A stretch of DNA of 28,813 bases. Origin: Candidatus Thorarchaeota archaeon (lineage in GTDB: Archaea; Asgardarchaeota; Thorarchaeia; Thorarchaeales; Thorarchaeaceae). The position numbers and the translations under genes were made by a program. The notes beneath the pieces were generated by a model. The model made no database searches. It saw only the letters and a program-made list of their open reading frames with translations, and was not told where the DNA came from. Every line of letters starts with the position of its first letter. Position 1 is the first letter of the stretch. Location: the NCBI GenBank assembly GCA_016841005.1, contig JAEORG010000388.1:1-28813 (forward strand). Reading direction: 5' to 3'. Positions 8,648-16,326 of the stretch are shown in pieces.

Positions 8648-9904
8648 TTAATCAATGAAGCGGCAGTTTCTACAAATATATACATGGGGAGAATTCATGA
8701 ATCTCTGAAAGAGATTTAAAAGTGGAACTTTAGGCATAAGCTGCGTTGGAGGACGACCTCTGACAATGCTCTTCCTTGACCTTGTTACTCTTAAGGGAGT
8801 TGGCATAAAGTCTTCAGCTAAGTTGGCAACCTCTGATATATGGCTTCGCCAGGTTCTTCTGCCACCCAGATTGATAACAGAGTCAGGTGTGTTTTCACCA
8901 ATAAGCATGTCCAGATATCCACTCAACCCTCGAATTGGGTTAAAACAAGTCACTATCCCTGTTAGGATTGCTGCTCTTTGACAATAATCATCTATTCTGC
9001 TCTTCTCACAGTTTTGAGGTGTCTTTTCTAAACAGTAATTAAAAAACAGCTTAGCGACAATGTCTTTCAGATTGTGAAAGGAGAGGCCAAGAGAATCAGC
9101 CAATTCATGAAAACTCTCAAAGCGTTTTTTCGTAGTTAGTCTTCTTTGGATTTGTGTTTCTAAGACATCGCGCCAAGTTAAAGAATGTCTGAATGCGGTC
9201 TGAATTGGCTTCCATGAAGTATCAGTAATATTGATTGTGAAAAAATCTTCATTCAACCTAACCACTGGCTCTCTTATTGACCAATCGAGTTCAATAGAAA
9301 TTGATGCAACACCACCGTTTAGTGGGACGGATAACATAACTTTCTCCGATACAAAATCAGAGCAATTAACTGAAACATAGAGATTCTCTCTCGGAGCATC
9401 CTCAGGAAGTTCAGATGTTAATGATACAATGAGTTGATGCAAACTCTCCGTCTTTAGATCTATCTCCCAATCAATCTGAATGTCTTCAAATGAACGAGAC
9501 ACCTTCGCAAAAGCAGATATACCAAGTTTACCTTGGATTGCTTCTACAAATTGGTCAGAATTGGACCAAGCATCAATTGTAACCAAACTTGATTTTTGTC
9601 CCCTAAGAGAGTCAATCACAACAAGGATAGGCTTCTCATCAATAATTCCAGATAACCAACAAGTTCTAGACCAAGATGTTTGACTATCCAAAACAACTGC
9701 CATAGGAAAATGTTTCAAAAATTCTGCTAATGCTTCATGATATTCAAGGACATAAGATGATTCAAAAATAACAGGATGATGCTTAAGAGATACCTGAAGT
9801 TCTTGAAAGGAAGTTGGATGAAGAGGCAAAGGTTTCATATCATCTAGTTTGGTGATGTCTAGTTCTAACATAGGCAGATTTGTAAAATCCCCAGAACCGT
9901 CCAA
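8648..9904 (-). CDS. hypothetical protein, unrecognised (418 aa)
   Basis: No family recognised. The frame has only a TTG start at 9904, supported by GAGG five bases upstream. No ATG or GTG occurs between this and the preceding in-frame TAA; the next ATG, about 11 codons in, has no good ribosome binding site. The product has no signal peptide or membrane helix and appears soluble. Residues 30-130 alternate hydrophobic strands and helices (MAVVLDSQTSW, KPILVVIDSLRG) as in an alpha/beta domain. A later segment, about 265-295 (RRLTTKKRFESFHELADSLG), could be a helix-turn-helix. The C-terminus is basic and ends in CRNC, half of a possible metal knuckle. It is divergent from the winged-helix gene at 10014 across 109 bases and ends 14 bases from the stop of the NosD-like gene. 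Confidence 0.7.
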   Translation of the reverse strand: MDGSGDFTNLPMLELDITKLDDMKPLPLHPTSFQELQVSLKHHPVIFESSYVLEYHEALAEFLKHFPMAVVLDSQTSWSRTCWLSGIIDEKPILVVIDSLRGQKSSLVTIDAWSNSDQFVEAIQGKLGISAFAKVSRSFEDIQIDWEIDLKTESLHQLIVSLTSELPEDAPRENLYVSVNCSDFVSEKVMLSVPLNGGVASISIELDWSIREPVVRLNEDFFTINITDTSWKPIQTAFRHSLTWRDVLETQIQRRLTTKKRFESFHELADSLGLSFHNLKDIVAKLFFNYCLEKTPQNCEKSRIDDYCQRAAILTGIVTCFNPIRGLSGYLDMLIGENTPDSVINLGGRRTWRSHISEVANLAEDFMPTPLRVTRSRKSIVRGRPPTQLMPKVPLLNLFQRFMNSPHVYICRNCRFID

Positions 9905-10013
9905 AGAATCCTCTTCCTCACATCGACACGATATTCGAATTTGTTTGTGCCATTAAAATGCACTTCGTTTGTAAAAAATGCTTATCATTCCTTTGTTATA
10001 TTAATTACTCAAA

Positions 10014-10481
10014 ATGACAGTAGAGAATGAATCTCCTCTCGCATTTCAGCTTGAAAATGCACTAGTTGGCACAAGAAACCCGCTCCTTTCATTTTTATAT
10101 GATGCCATTTCAAGTACAGATTTAATCATCCTCTCAGTAATAATGTCAATGTCACAAAAGCGAGATACTAATCCAACGGTAAAAGATATTCAGAAAATAC
10201 TTACCAAAACAAAGTTTCAACTAAAGAGAACCCAGCTATATGATAGATTGAATAAGTTAAGGGAATCTGGGTTTATACATGTGCATGTTCTTCAATATCC
10301 CAGAAGGTATCAGGTTGATGAAAGAACCCTAATACAAGGCACTAGATACTGTATAGAAAAGAGAAGGCACGAAACAGCTACAAATCTATCGAATCTTCAA
10401 AAAGAATTAGATGCTATGGATTGTATCAATCCAAGAAGTATTGCCAGCCTGTTGATACAAAATATGATGGATTTAGCATAA
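10014..10481 (+). CDS. winged helix-turn-helix transcriptional regulator (155 aa)
   Basis: Small soluble DNA-binding protein. The recognisable part is the winged helix at about residues 50-105: TVKDIQKILTK, a recognition region around LKRTQLYDRLNKLRESG, then the wing FIHVHVLQYPRRYQVDE. A C-terminal helical segment follows (about 110-155), probably for dimerisation, as in PadR-like and related archaeal regulators; the precise family is not certain. No ribosome binding site precedes ATG 10014. A TATA-like TGCTTATC about 28-35 bases upstream would fit a leaderless transcript. Divergence from the unrecognised 418-residue gene suggests it may regulate that gene, itself, or both. Confidence 0.8.
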   Translation: MTVENESPLAFQLENALVGTRNPLLSFLYDAISSTDLIILSVIMSMSQKRDTNPTVKDIQKILTKTKFQLKRTQLYDRLNKLRESGFIHVHVLQYPRRYQVDERTLIQGTRYCIEKRRHETATNLSNLQKELDAMDCINPRSIASLLIQNMMDLA

Positions 10482-10525
10482 GACGGAAAGGTCTAGTTCA
10501 AATTATACATTCTCTACAACCTAAT

Positions 10526-12796
10526 CTAATCTTCCTCGTGACTAACTGGGAGATTCATAGACATGAGAATGCAGATACTATCCTCATCAATCGTCCTCAG
10601 GACTTCCACATAGCCATCCATCTGTTCAATAATGAGTTTTGATACTTGATATTCAAGAGTCTGCTCAATTCTCTGATGAAGAGATTCATCTATGGGATCG
10701 GAACCTACTCTTGCATATGATACATCTGGAATGTCAAGCTGAATACTCCACCACTTCTCATCAAAATTCGATGTGGGATTCACTGTCAGAAGTATCTCAC
10801 GATCTTTTGATGGAAGAGATAATGCTGTGTATAGAAAGTTGATGAGTGCATAATCAAGAAATTCATTTCCTAATGCATATGCATGTACCGTTTCAGAACT
10901 TAATCTGATGATTCTCTCAGGATATCTTTGAGATTTTGTCACGAGATCTACCGTTCGTACGACAGATTTTACGAGATCAATGGTGAAGAGGGTTTTTCCC
11001 ATCCACCCCTCGGTTTCATTTAATAGACGAACATTCGAGATCAATTGATTCGCCATTTCAACAGCTCTTTGTGCATCAGAGATTACTCGATCTGTTTCCT
11101 TTTTCGTCAGCTGTCCCGAAGCTAATAGTTCCATGGTTGTTAATGCCATCTGGTTATAGTTTGTAATATCATGCATTAACAAATCTGCATAGAGCTTAGC
11201 ACGGGAATGTGAATCATTCATATCTCGCATCGCCTGAATATACAAGAAAGAAAGAATCGCTGGACCAACCAACACTCCTATGAAGAATAGGATTTCAGAA
11301 AGCCACCACCCTGTGGACCAGATAGGATAGAAATTCTTCAATGTACTAGGTAAAATCCAGAAGATTATGAAGCTGATAACATACATTTCAAATGATATTG
11401 AATTCGATGCTTCTTCTGCTAGTAAGAGAATGACATATGCTAGTGAAAGCATCAATGAATAGTTTGATAGCAAAAGTAAGACCTGTCCAAGTCCAATGAG
11501 ATTGTATTGATTAATCAAACCAAAGACAAGTTGATCAATAATATCACTAATAATTACAAAAGAGAAACAAAGCAGCGAAGTCAGAACTATTTGCTGGGTC
11601 GTTCCCTTACTAGACTTGTCATTAGAATTCACTTGAGTTAAGGATTGCATTGTAAGTAATAGATAGATTGTAAGAAGACCTCCGACTAAATATGGGATTA
11701 TTGTTTCTCCAACTCGAATAATAAAAGCAAAATTATATGCTAAAAATGATGCAATTGCCACACTTGACCAGACGACAAAAACAGGGATCAATGAGTTTTG
11801 AATTTTTGTCAATCTGATCCTTGAATATGCGTAAATCAGAAATGCCATCATAAGGGACAAAGAACCTACACCAGTGTGAATGATCCCATATGCAAGAATG
11901 TTAGGTTCTCCAATAGACTGAGTCAGGTTTAGCGATTCTAAAACTGTCGTCACCAGGAGAGGTAGGTATGAAACAATCCCAAAAACGATATAGATTGTGT
12001 AGCTCGTGATTCTTTGAAATCCCCGTCTTCTAAGAAATGGAACACAAAATGAGAGTCCAAACACAAAGAAGGATGCAATCTGGATATTTTCTCCAATAAC
12101 CCACAAATCAAAGTGACTGGTTATAGCTAACATCATCACACCTGCCGCTATAATCAGAAGAAGAGAGCCTGTAAGTAAATACCCTGAATCGATTGATATC
12201 TCTTTGATGCTACTTCTTTGCCACAATATCGGAGTAAGTATGAGAACGAGAAGAGTAAGTGAAAATAACACCAGACTCGTAGAAATAATTGTAGACGGAG
12301 TGAGCATCGGGATGAACATGAAATAGAAGAGTACGCTGATAATGGGAGGTAGACTCAGTAGAAGGATTCCTATACCTAATTTCCATGACAAAGAAAATTG
12401 AATTTCTACTCGTCGCGATGTAACTGTTGCTACAAATAGCAATATTGAGAATATCGTGATCTCAAAACTCCGTGCTAGAATATTGCCTTGGGTGATAACA
12501 GCGTCACTTCCAAGTGAAAGAAGGCTAATAATTGCACTAAATACACGTGCAAGTATAAAGAAAAGAAATGCAGATGTAAAGATCAATTTTGAAATTGTAT
12601 ATTTATTTCTCAGAGTCACGAGTATGACTGCTAGGGGAACACATGCCCAGTATACAAATAGGGAATGAACACTCAACCTTGTTGTTTCAGTTAATGATAC
12701 AATATTAGCTGTAGTAATCGCCAGATAAGTTGACACTAAAGCAAGGGGTACTAGTATTACTACCTTGAGAATATCATTTATCCGCCAACTTATCAT
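10526..12796 (-). CDS. polytopic membrane protein with degenerate histidine-kinase-like C-terminus
   Basis: 756 residues with about 16 predicted membrane helices (residues about 12-530), followed by a cytoplasmic region. LLMHDITNYNQ, with His542, is a good H-box (H-D-I-x-N pattern) of a dimerisation/phosphotransfer domain. The ATPase region is poor: in ALINFLYTAL the first N-box Asn (653) remains but the second, metal-binding Asn is Thr657, and neither the D-x-G-x-G box nor the glycine-rich G2 loop is visible before the final SICILMSMNLP strand. It may be a pseudokinase that senses through its membrane domain, or a phosphotransfer protein relying on another kinase. No response regulator lies in the window. 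It is divergent from the TrmB-MEDS gene. ATG 12796 has no clear ribosome binding site, so translation may be leaderless. Confidence 0.75.
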   Translation of the reverse strand: MISWRINDILKVVILVPLALVSTYLAITTANIVSLTETTRLSVHSLFVYWACVPLAVILVTLRNKYTISKLIFTSAFLFFILARVFSAIISLLSLGSDAVITQGNILARSFEITIFSILLFVATVTSRRVEIQFSLSWKLGIGILLLSLPPIISVLFYFMFIPMLTPSTIISTSLVLFSLTLLVLILTPILWQRSSIKEISIDSGYLLTGSLLLIIAAGVMMLAITSHFDLWVIGENIQIASFFVFGLSFCVPFLRRRGFQRITSYTIYIVFGIVSYLPLLVTTVLESLNLTQSIGEPNILAYGIIHTGVGSLSLMMAFLIYAYSRIRLTKIQNSLIPVFVVWSSVAIASFLAYNFAFIIRVGETIIPYLVGGLLTIYLLLTMQSLTQVNSNDKSSKGTTQQIVLTSLLCFSFVIISDIIDQLVFGLINQYNLIGLGQVLLLLSNYSLMLSLAYVILLLAEEASNSISFEMYVISFIIFWILPSTLKNFYPIWSTGWWLSEILFFIGVLVGPAILSFLYIQAMRDMNDSHSRAKLYADLLMHDITNYNQMALTTMELLASGQLTKKETDRVISDAQRAVEMANQLISNVRLLNETEGWMGKTLFTIDLVKSVVRTVDLVTKSQRYPERIIRLSSETVHAYALGNEFLDYALINFLYTALSLPSKDREILLTVNPTSNFDEKWWSIQLDIPDVSYARVGSDPIDESLHQRIEQTLEYQVSKLIIEQMDGYVEVLRTIDEDSICILMSMNLPVSHEED

Positions 12797-12958
12797 CGAC
12801 TGTCAACTATGATTCATTTCTTTTCCTATTCAAAAGAGTTTCTTGGACATTTTACCCAAGGGATAAATCAATCTCTGCACTTCAAAATATTGTCCAATAA
12901 TCTCAAATAGAAGGGTACCAATAGATAAGCTGTACGTATCACGTGAGGGGTCATGAAG
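12797..12958. promoter_or_regulatory. divergent promoter region between kinase-like gene and TrmB-MEDS gene
   Basis: Holds a 7-base inverted pair TTGGACA (12843-12849) and TGTCCAA (12891-12897), 41 bases apart, each followed outwardly on its own strand by a T-rich run, plus a smaller CTTGG/CCAAG pair at 12842-12860. These could be half-sites for a shared regulator, perhaps the TrmB-MEDS protein. GAGGGG at 12945-12950 is the ribosome binding site of the plus-strand gene. No strong TATA box stands out for either gene. Confidence 0.35.
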
Positions 12959-14371
12959 ATGCGAAGTGAGAGAGATAGCACCGAATTACTAACAGACTTC
13001 GGACTCACTCCATATCAGGCAAAGGTCTATCTCGCTGCCATTAAATTGGGTCCATCAACTGCAGGGAAAATTGCTAAAGTTGCAAGAGTTCGTAGAGAAG
13101 AAGTTTATCGAACTCTACCAAAGTTGGAAAAGGCAGGTCTTATTGAACGTATACTTGGACGCCCCATAAAAGTTCGTGCGCTCCCTCTAGAAGATGCTCT
13201 CTCTATACTGGTGAAACGAAAAGAGGATGCAGCTAGACAAGAATTAGCTGATTTAGAAGCGAAGAAAGAAGACTTGATTGAGAGTTTCAACACTGAGCGA
13301 CCATCAATAGAATTAGAAGATGATATTTCGCAGTTTGTGTTAGTGACTGAGAGGGATACTATTGCAAGGAGAATGGAAGTTTTAATCGAAGAATCTACTC
13401 ATGTGATTGACCTTGTTGAAACTGTGAATAATGTAGTAAGATTTCTGTTATCTTTCGAAGATTCTGTTTTAAAATCAGTAAGAAATAATGTGCAAATCAG
13501 AATTCTCACCGAATGTCCTCAAGATGAAGATATGCTCCCACGAACGTTATCCAAAATGATACCGGCGAAGAATGTATCATTGAGATATGTTGATGATATT
13601 CCTGGAAGATATGTACTCTTTGATCAAAATAAAGTGATGTTAGCGACCTCTGCAAAAGGGGGACTCACTGACACAAAATTCCTTCTCAGTGAAGACACCA
13701 ATCTAGTTTCATTGATTAAGAGAGACTTTGAAGAGCAATTCCGACGTTCTGTAGATTGGAAAGCCTACCAATCTACGTCAGCAGGAAATCTCGGACGAAC
13801 ACTCAAAAATCTGAGGCCTCGTGATCATGTTGTTCTATTCTATGATTCTTGCGAACTCAAACATGAAGTCCTTTTCAATTACATCAAAGCAGGACTTGAG
13901 CAGGGTGAAGCCACAAAGTACGTATGCTCCGAACAGACTCCCGAGGAGATCCGAAAATCTATGAATCAATTTGGAATTGATGTGACACTACATGAACGCA
14001 CAGGAGCTCTGCAAGTATTAGATTATACAGACGTGTACATTGTTGATGGGAATTTCAGTATAGACGACGTTATGGAAACTTGGGAGAGATTTCACACAGA
14101 ATCTCGAGCATTAGGTTTCAACGGAATGCGTGTCACTGGAGAGATGGCTTGCTTTTTCAAACATGGATTGGTCAAGGAGCTTATGGAATATGAAAGGGCG
14201 TTACACACAGTCCTAGATATACCAATTACAGCAATCTGTGCATACAGTACTAAAGTCCTAGAGGAAGTTGAGCATCCTATTAACATCTATTCTGAACTTG
14301 TAAAAGCTCATGGAAAGGTGCTTTTCGCAGCTAAAGATAATCCAATAGGACGCATTGAGGTACGTGTATGA
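12959..14371 (+). CDS. TrmB-family transcriptional regulator fused to a MEDS (DcmR-type) sensory domain
   Basis: 470 residues from ATG 12959, which has GAGGGG eight bases upstream; the ATG at 12953 is only two bases from it. Residues about 8-80 form a TrmB winged helix (LTDFGLTPYQAKVYLAAIKL, then RREEVYRTLPKLEKAGLIER). Residues 85-112 form a charged helix, probably a coiled coil, and 125-265 the TrmB C-terminal effector-type region. Residues about 286-435 match a MEDS sensory domain: DHVVLFYDSCELKHEVLFNYI, AGLEQGEATKYVCSE, and GMRVTGEMACFF. TrmB proteins are archaeal regulators of sugar and other metabolic genes. MEDS domains occur in sensors such as DcmR of methylotrophs and in methanogen signalling proteins. 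Fusion suggests one regulator reading two inputs. The target and ligand are unknown; its divergent partner is the kinase-like membrane protein. Confidence 0.88.
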   Translation: MRSERDSTELLTDFGLTPYQAKVYLAAIKLGPSTAGKIAKVARVRREEVYRTLPKLEKAGLIERILGRPIKVRALPLEDALSILVKRKEDAARQELADLEAKKEDLIESFNTERPSIELEDDISQFVLVTERDTIARRMEVLIEESTHVIDLVETVNNVVRFLLSFEDSVLKSVRNNVQIRILTECPQDEDMLPRTLSKMIPAKNVSLRYVDDIPGRYVLFDQNKVMLATSAKGGLTDTKFLLSEDTNLVSLIKRDFEEQFRRSVDWKAYQSTSAGNLGRTLKNLRPRDHVVLFYDSCELKHEVLFNYIKAGLEQGEATKYVCSEQTPEEIRKSMNQFGIDVTLHERTGALQVLDYTDVYIVDGNFSIDDVMETWERFHTESRALGFNGMRVTGEMACFFKHGLVKELMEYERALHTVLDIPITAICAYSTKVLEEVEHPINIYSELVKAHGKVLFAAKDNPIGRIEVRV

Positions 14372-14375
14372 TCCC

Positions 14376-14621
14376 TTACATTGGGATGTAAACCCATTGC
14401 CGCATATCAAGTAGGCATGGAATTCTCCGGATTAGCTTCTTCTTCAGTAACTTTCTCAATGCATATCTAACAGTTCTTGGCGCAAAATTGACCTCGCTAA
14501 GTAGTTGCTTAGGTGTAACTCCATTCATACCTTGTTGTCTTAATATCTCCAAAACCTTTCTTTGACTCTTTGTTAATTTGTGATTTTGGAGTTCTATATC
14601 TAACTCTTTCTTATTCATCAT
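14376..14621 (-). CDS. small winged-helix DNA-binding protein (81 aa)
   Basis: A minimal winged helix with almost nothing else: LTKSQRKVLEILRQQGMNG, TPKQLLSEVNFAPRTVRYALRKLLKKKLIRRI, then a wing ending WVYIPM. RTVRYALRKLLKKKL is the recognition helix. The start at ATG 14621 (MMNKKELD) is preferred because GGGGGA lies eight bases upstream; an ATG at 14642 would add seven residues. Its stop is four bases from that of the TrmB-MEDS gene. A perfect 10-base-arm palindrome lies 51-78 bases upstream and is the best candidate for its binding site. It is divergent from the MFS-methyltransferase operon, the common arrangement for a local regulator and its exporter. Confidence 0.8.
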   Translation of the reverse strand: MMNKKELDIELQNHKLTKSQRKVLEILRQQGMNGVTPKQLLSEVNFAPRTVRYALRKLLKKKLIRRIPCLLDMRQWVYIPM

Positions 14622-14671
14622 GAGGTTGGTCCCCCAACACATATTTTTTTCTTGACAGTTGTACTTAAGCG

Positions 14672-14699
14672 ATTGTTACTGCTATATCACAGTAACAAT
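14672..14699. promoter_or_regulatory. 28-base palindrome, candidate operator
   Basis: ATTGTTACTG (14672-14681) and CAGTAACAAT (14690-14699) are perfect inverted 10-base arms around the 8-base spacer CTATATCA. The spacer is TATA-like on the minus strand (TGATATAG), about 60 bases upstream of the small winged-helix gene, so binding would cover that promoter. Autoregulation is the simplest reading. Confidence 0.6.
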
Positions 14700-14727
14700 A
14701 GTGAACATGCAATACATCGGTATGTTG

Positions 14728-14834
14728 ATATGTAGCCAAACTTGAATTTTAGATTCTTTTCCAAAACCTGAAGGATTTTCATCTTAGTACCAGCATTTGC
14801 TTAGTGGCTTTATACCTCTAAGTTATATGTAGCC
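14728..14834 (+). repeat. short direct repeat ATATGTAGCC, two copies
   Basis: ATATGTAGCC occurs at 14728-14737 and 14825-14834, each preceded by GTT and followed by an AAA-containing run. Both copies lie in the 237 bases between the winged-helix gene and the MFS gene, and the second follows a TATA-like TTTATACC at 14809-14816. It may be a half-site repeat for a regulator, or chance. Confidence 0.3.
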
Positions 14835-14864
14835 CCAAAATTTCAGTGCTGTAGAAAATTTTGG
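14809..14864 (+). promoter_or_regulatory. promoter and inverted repeat upstream of MFS-methyltransferase operon
   Basis: TTTATACC (14809-14816) is a good TATA-like box for the operon, 64 bases before its ATG. An inverted repeat, CCAAAATTT (14835-14843) / AAATTTTGG (14856-14864) with a 12-base spacer, lies just downstream, over the expected start of transcription. There it could be an operator that blocks initiation or a hairpin in the leader. Confidence 0.45.
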
Positions 14865-14879
14865 CTGAGAGATTCAGAG

Positions 14880-16307
14880 ATGACAGAAGATGAACAGATG
14901 GATCATGCTCATACTGACGGAATCGATCCTACGCAGATGAGCTGGTTTGAATCTGTGAAGCATGTCACACAAAATCGTAACTGGACTCTATACTTGATTA
15001 CCGTTTGGATCTACGGTGCTATGAACGTGCTCTATCAATATTTCAATCTCTATTTTCGAGATATTGGCATTTCCTATATTTCCGTAGGGATCCTAACATC
15101 TGGACTTATCGTTGTCAGATTAGTAGGTAATATCGTTTCAGGATACCTTGCGGACAATTACGATCGCAGAAAACTCTCTGTCTTCACAATGACCTTTAGC
15201 GGGATTGGTTATCTAATGCTGGTCTTTGTCCAAGACTTCCTTCTTGTGGCAATTGCTATGATAACAATGGGACTATCTGCATTTACTGGAACCGCAGGTA
15301 TTGCATACCAGATGCAACAAGTTGATCGAAGATTCGGAGGGGTTGCACAGAGCCTTTTCAACCTAGGTACTTCTCTTGGTCTACTTCCGCTCTATTTCAT
15401 TAGTGTGCTATTAGATGCGGGTTATGGATTCATTTCTGTTATGCAGATTCTATTATTCGTGTCATCAATCCTTTACTTTGTCTGCGCTGGAATACGAGCC
15501 TTCGGCCTTGAATCAATTCCGATGCCTACTAGACAATCAACATCAGACAACGTTCTTCGTGATTTCATTGGAGAGAATGTCAGAGGTCTCAAATTGCTAG
15601 TCCGAGTGTTCCCAGTTTTTGTAGCAGTTATTTGTATCGATGCGTTGAGTGATGGTTTCTATTCTTTCGCAAATACGTATTATCTCAATGAAACCTTAGA
15701 CTATGGATTAGGAGAAATCAACTTCATGTTCCTTATCACATTGCTAATTTCGGTTCCTTTGACATTGTACCTTGGCCGTTTCTTTGACAAACATGGTGGC
15801 CGAAATTTGACAATCGCAGTATATTCAATCATGCCAGTGTCAATCAGTCTGCTAATCATCGCTCGTTTTGTACCAAACTATGCTCCTGATTCCTGGCTCA
15901 TTGCGATAGATCAATTATATCCAGGCCTAGGTGTGATCTTTACACTTGCATTTCTAGCAACTGCGATGAAATCGATTAACGATACGTTGTGGTGGTCAGT
16001 ACTAGGAACCTACATTCAGAAATCCCTCCCACGACAAGACCTTGGAAAACTGTTTAGTCTAACTACGGTACTTATTCTTGCAGTTGTTTCACTTGGACCG
16101 ATTCCTGCTGGATGGATTTACACTAACTGGCAGGGTCTTCCTCTACTATTCATCACTCTGATTCTCAACATATTCATACTAGTTGTACTGTTATCGATGA
16201 GATTCGAGCCACGTATCAGTGTTGAGGAGTTGGAGAGCGAATTAGGTGAAGAGCCTTCTGTAGAAATAACCTATGCAGAGGATGAATGTGATGAGGATAT
16301 AATTTGA
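14880..16307 (+). CDS. major facilitator superfamily transporter
   Basis: 475 residues with about 12 predicted membrane helices in two halves separated by a cytoplasmic loop (about 205-240), and hydrophilic N- and C-terminal tails (the last about 35 residues are very acidic). The loop between helices 2 and 3 carries the MFS motif A at residues 88-98, GYLADNYDRRK, a good match to G-x-L-a-D-r-x-G-r-r, and a diverged copy RFFDKHGGRNL occurs in the second half. Helices hold a few charged or polar residues but give no substrate. A proton-driven exporter is likeliest because of co-transcription with a methyltransferase and a divergent small regulator. ATG 14880 has only a weak GAGAG upstream. The stop is 19 bases before the methyltransferase gene. 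Confidence 0.88.
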   Translation: MTEDEQMDHAHTDGIDPTQMSWFESVKHVTQNRNWTLYLITVWIYGAMNVLYQYFNLYFRDIGISYISVGILTSGLIVVRLVGNIVSGYLADNYDRRKLSVFTMTFSGIGYLMLVFVQDFLLVAIAMITMGLSAFTGTAGIAYQMQQVDRRFGGVAQSLFNLGTSLGLLPLYFISVLLDAGYGFISVMQILLFVSSILYFVCAGIRAFGLESIPMPTRQSTSDNVLRDFIGENVRGLKLLVRVFPVFVAVICIDALSDGFYSFANTYYLNETLDYGLGEINFMFLITLLISVPLTLYLGRFFDKHGGRNLTIAVYSIMPVSISLLIIARFVPNYAPDSWLIAIDQLYPGLGVIFTLAFLATAMKSINDTLWWSVLGTYIQKSLPRQDLGKLFSLTTVLILAVVSLGPIPAGWIYTNWQGLPLLFITLILNIFILVVLLSMRFEPRISVEELESELGEEPSVEITYAEDECDEDII

Positions 16308-16326
16308 CAAGGAGAGTTATAATATC

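Noticed and set aside
8700..8716. AATCTC / GAGATT inverted repeat with a 5-base loop downstream of the NosD-like gene, considered as its terminator.
   Set aside because: It lies inside the coding region of the convergent hypothetical gene, the arms are only six bases and no T run follows.
9933..9940. ATTCGAAT palindrome between the divergent hypothetical and winged-helix genes, considered as an operator.
   Set aside because: Only eight bases with no second copy, so easily chance; noted but not called.
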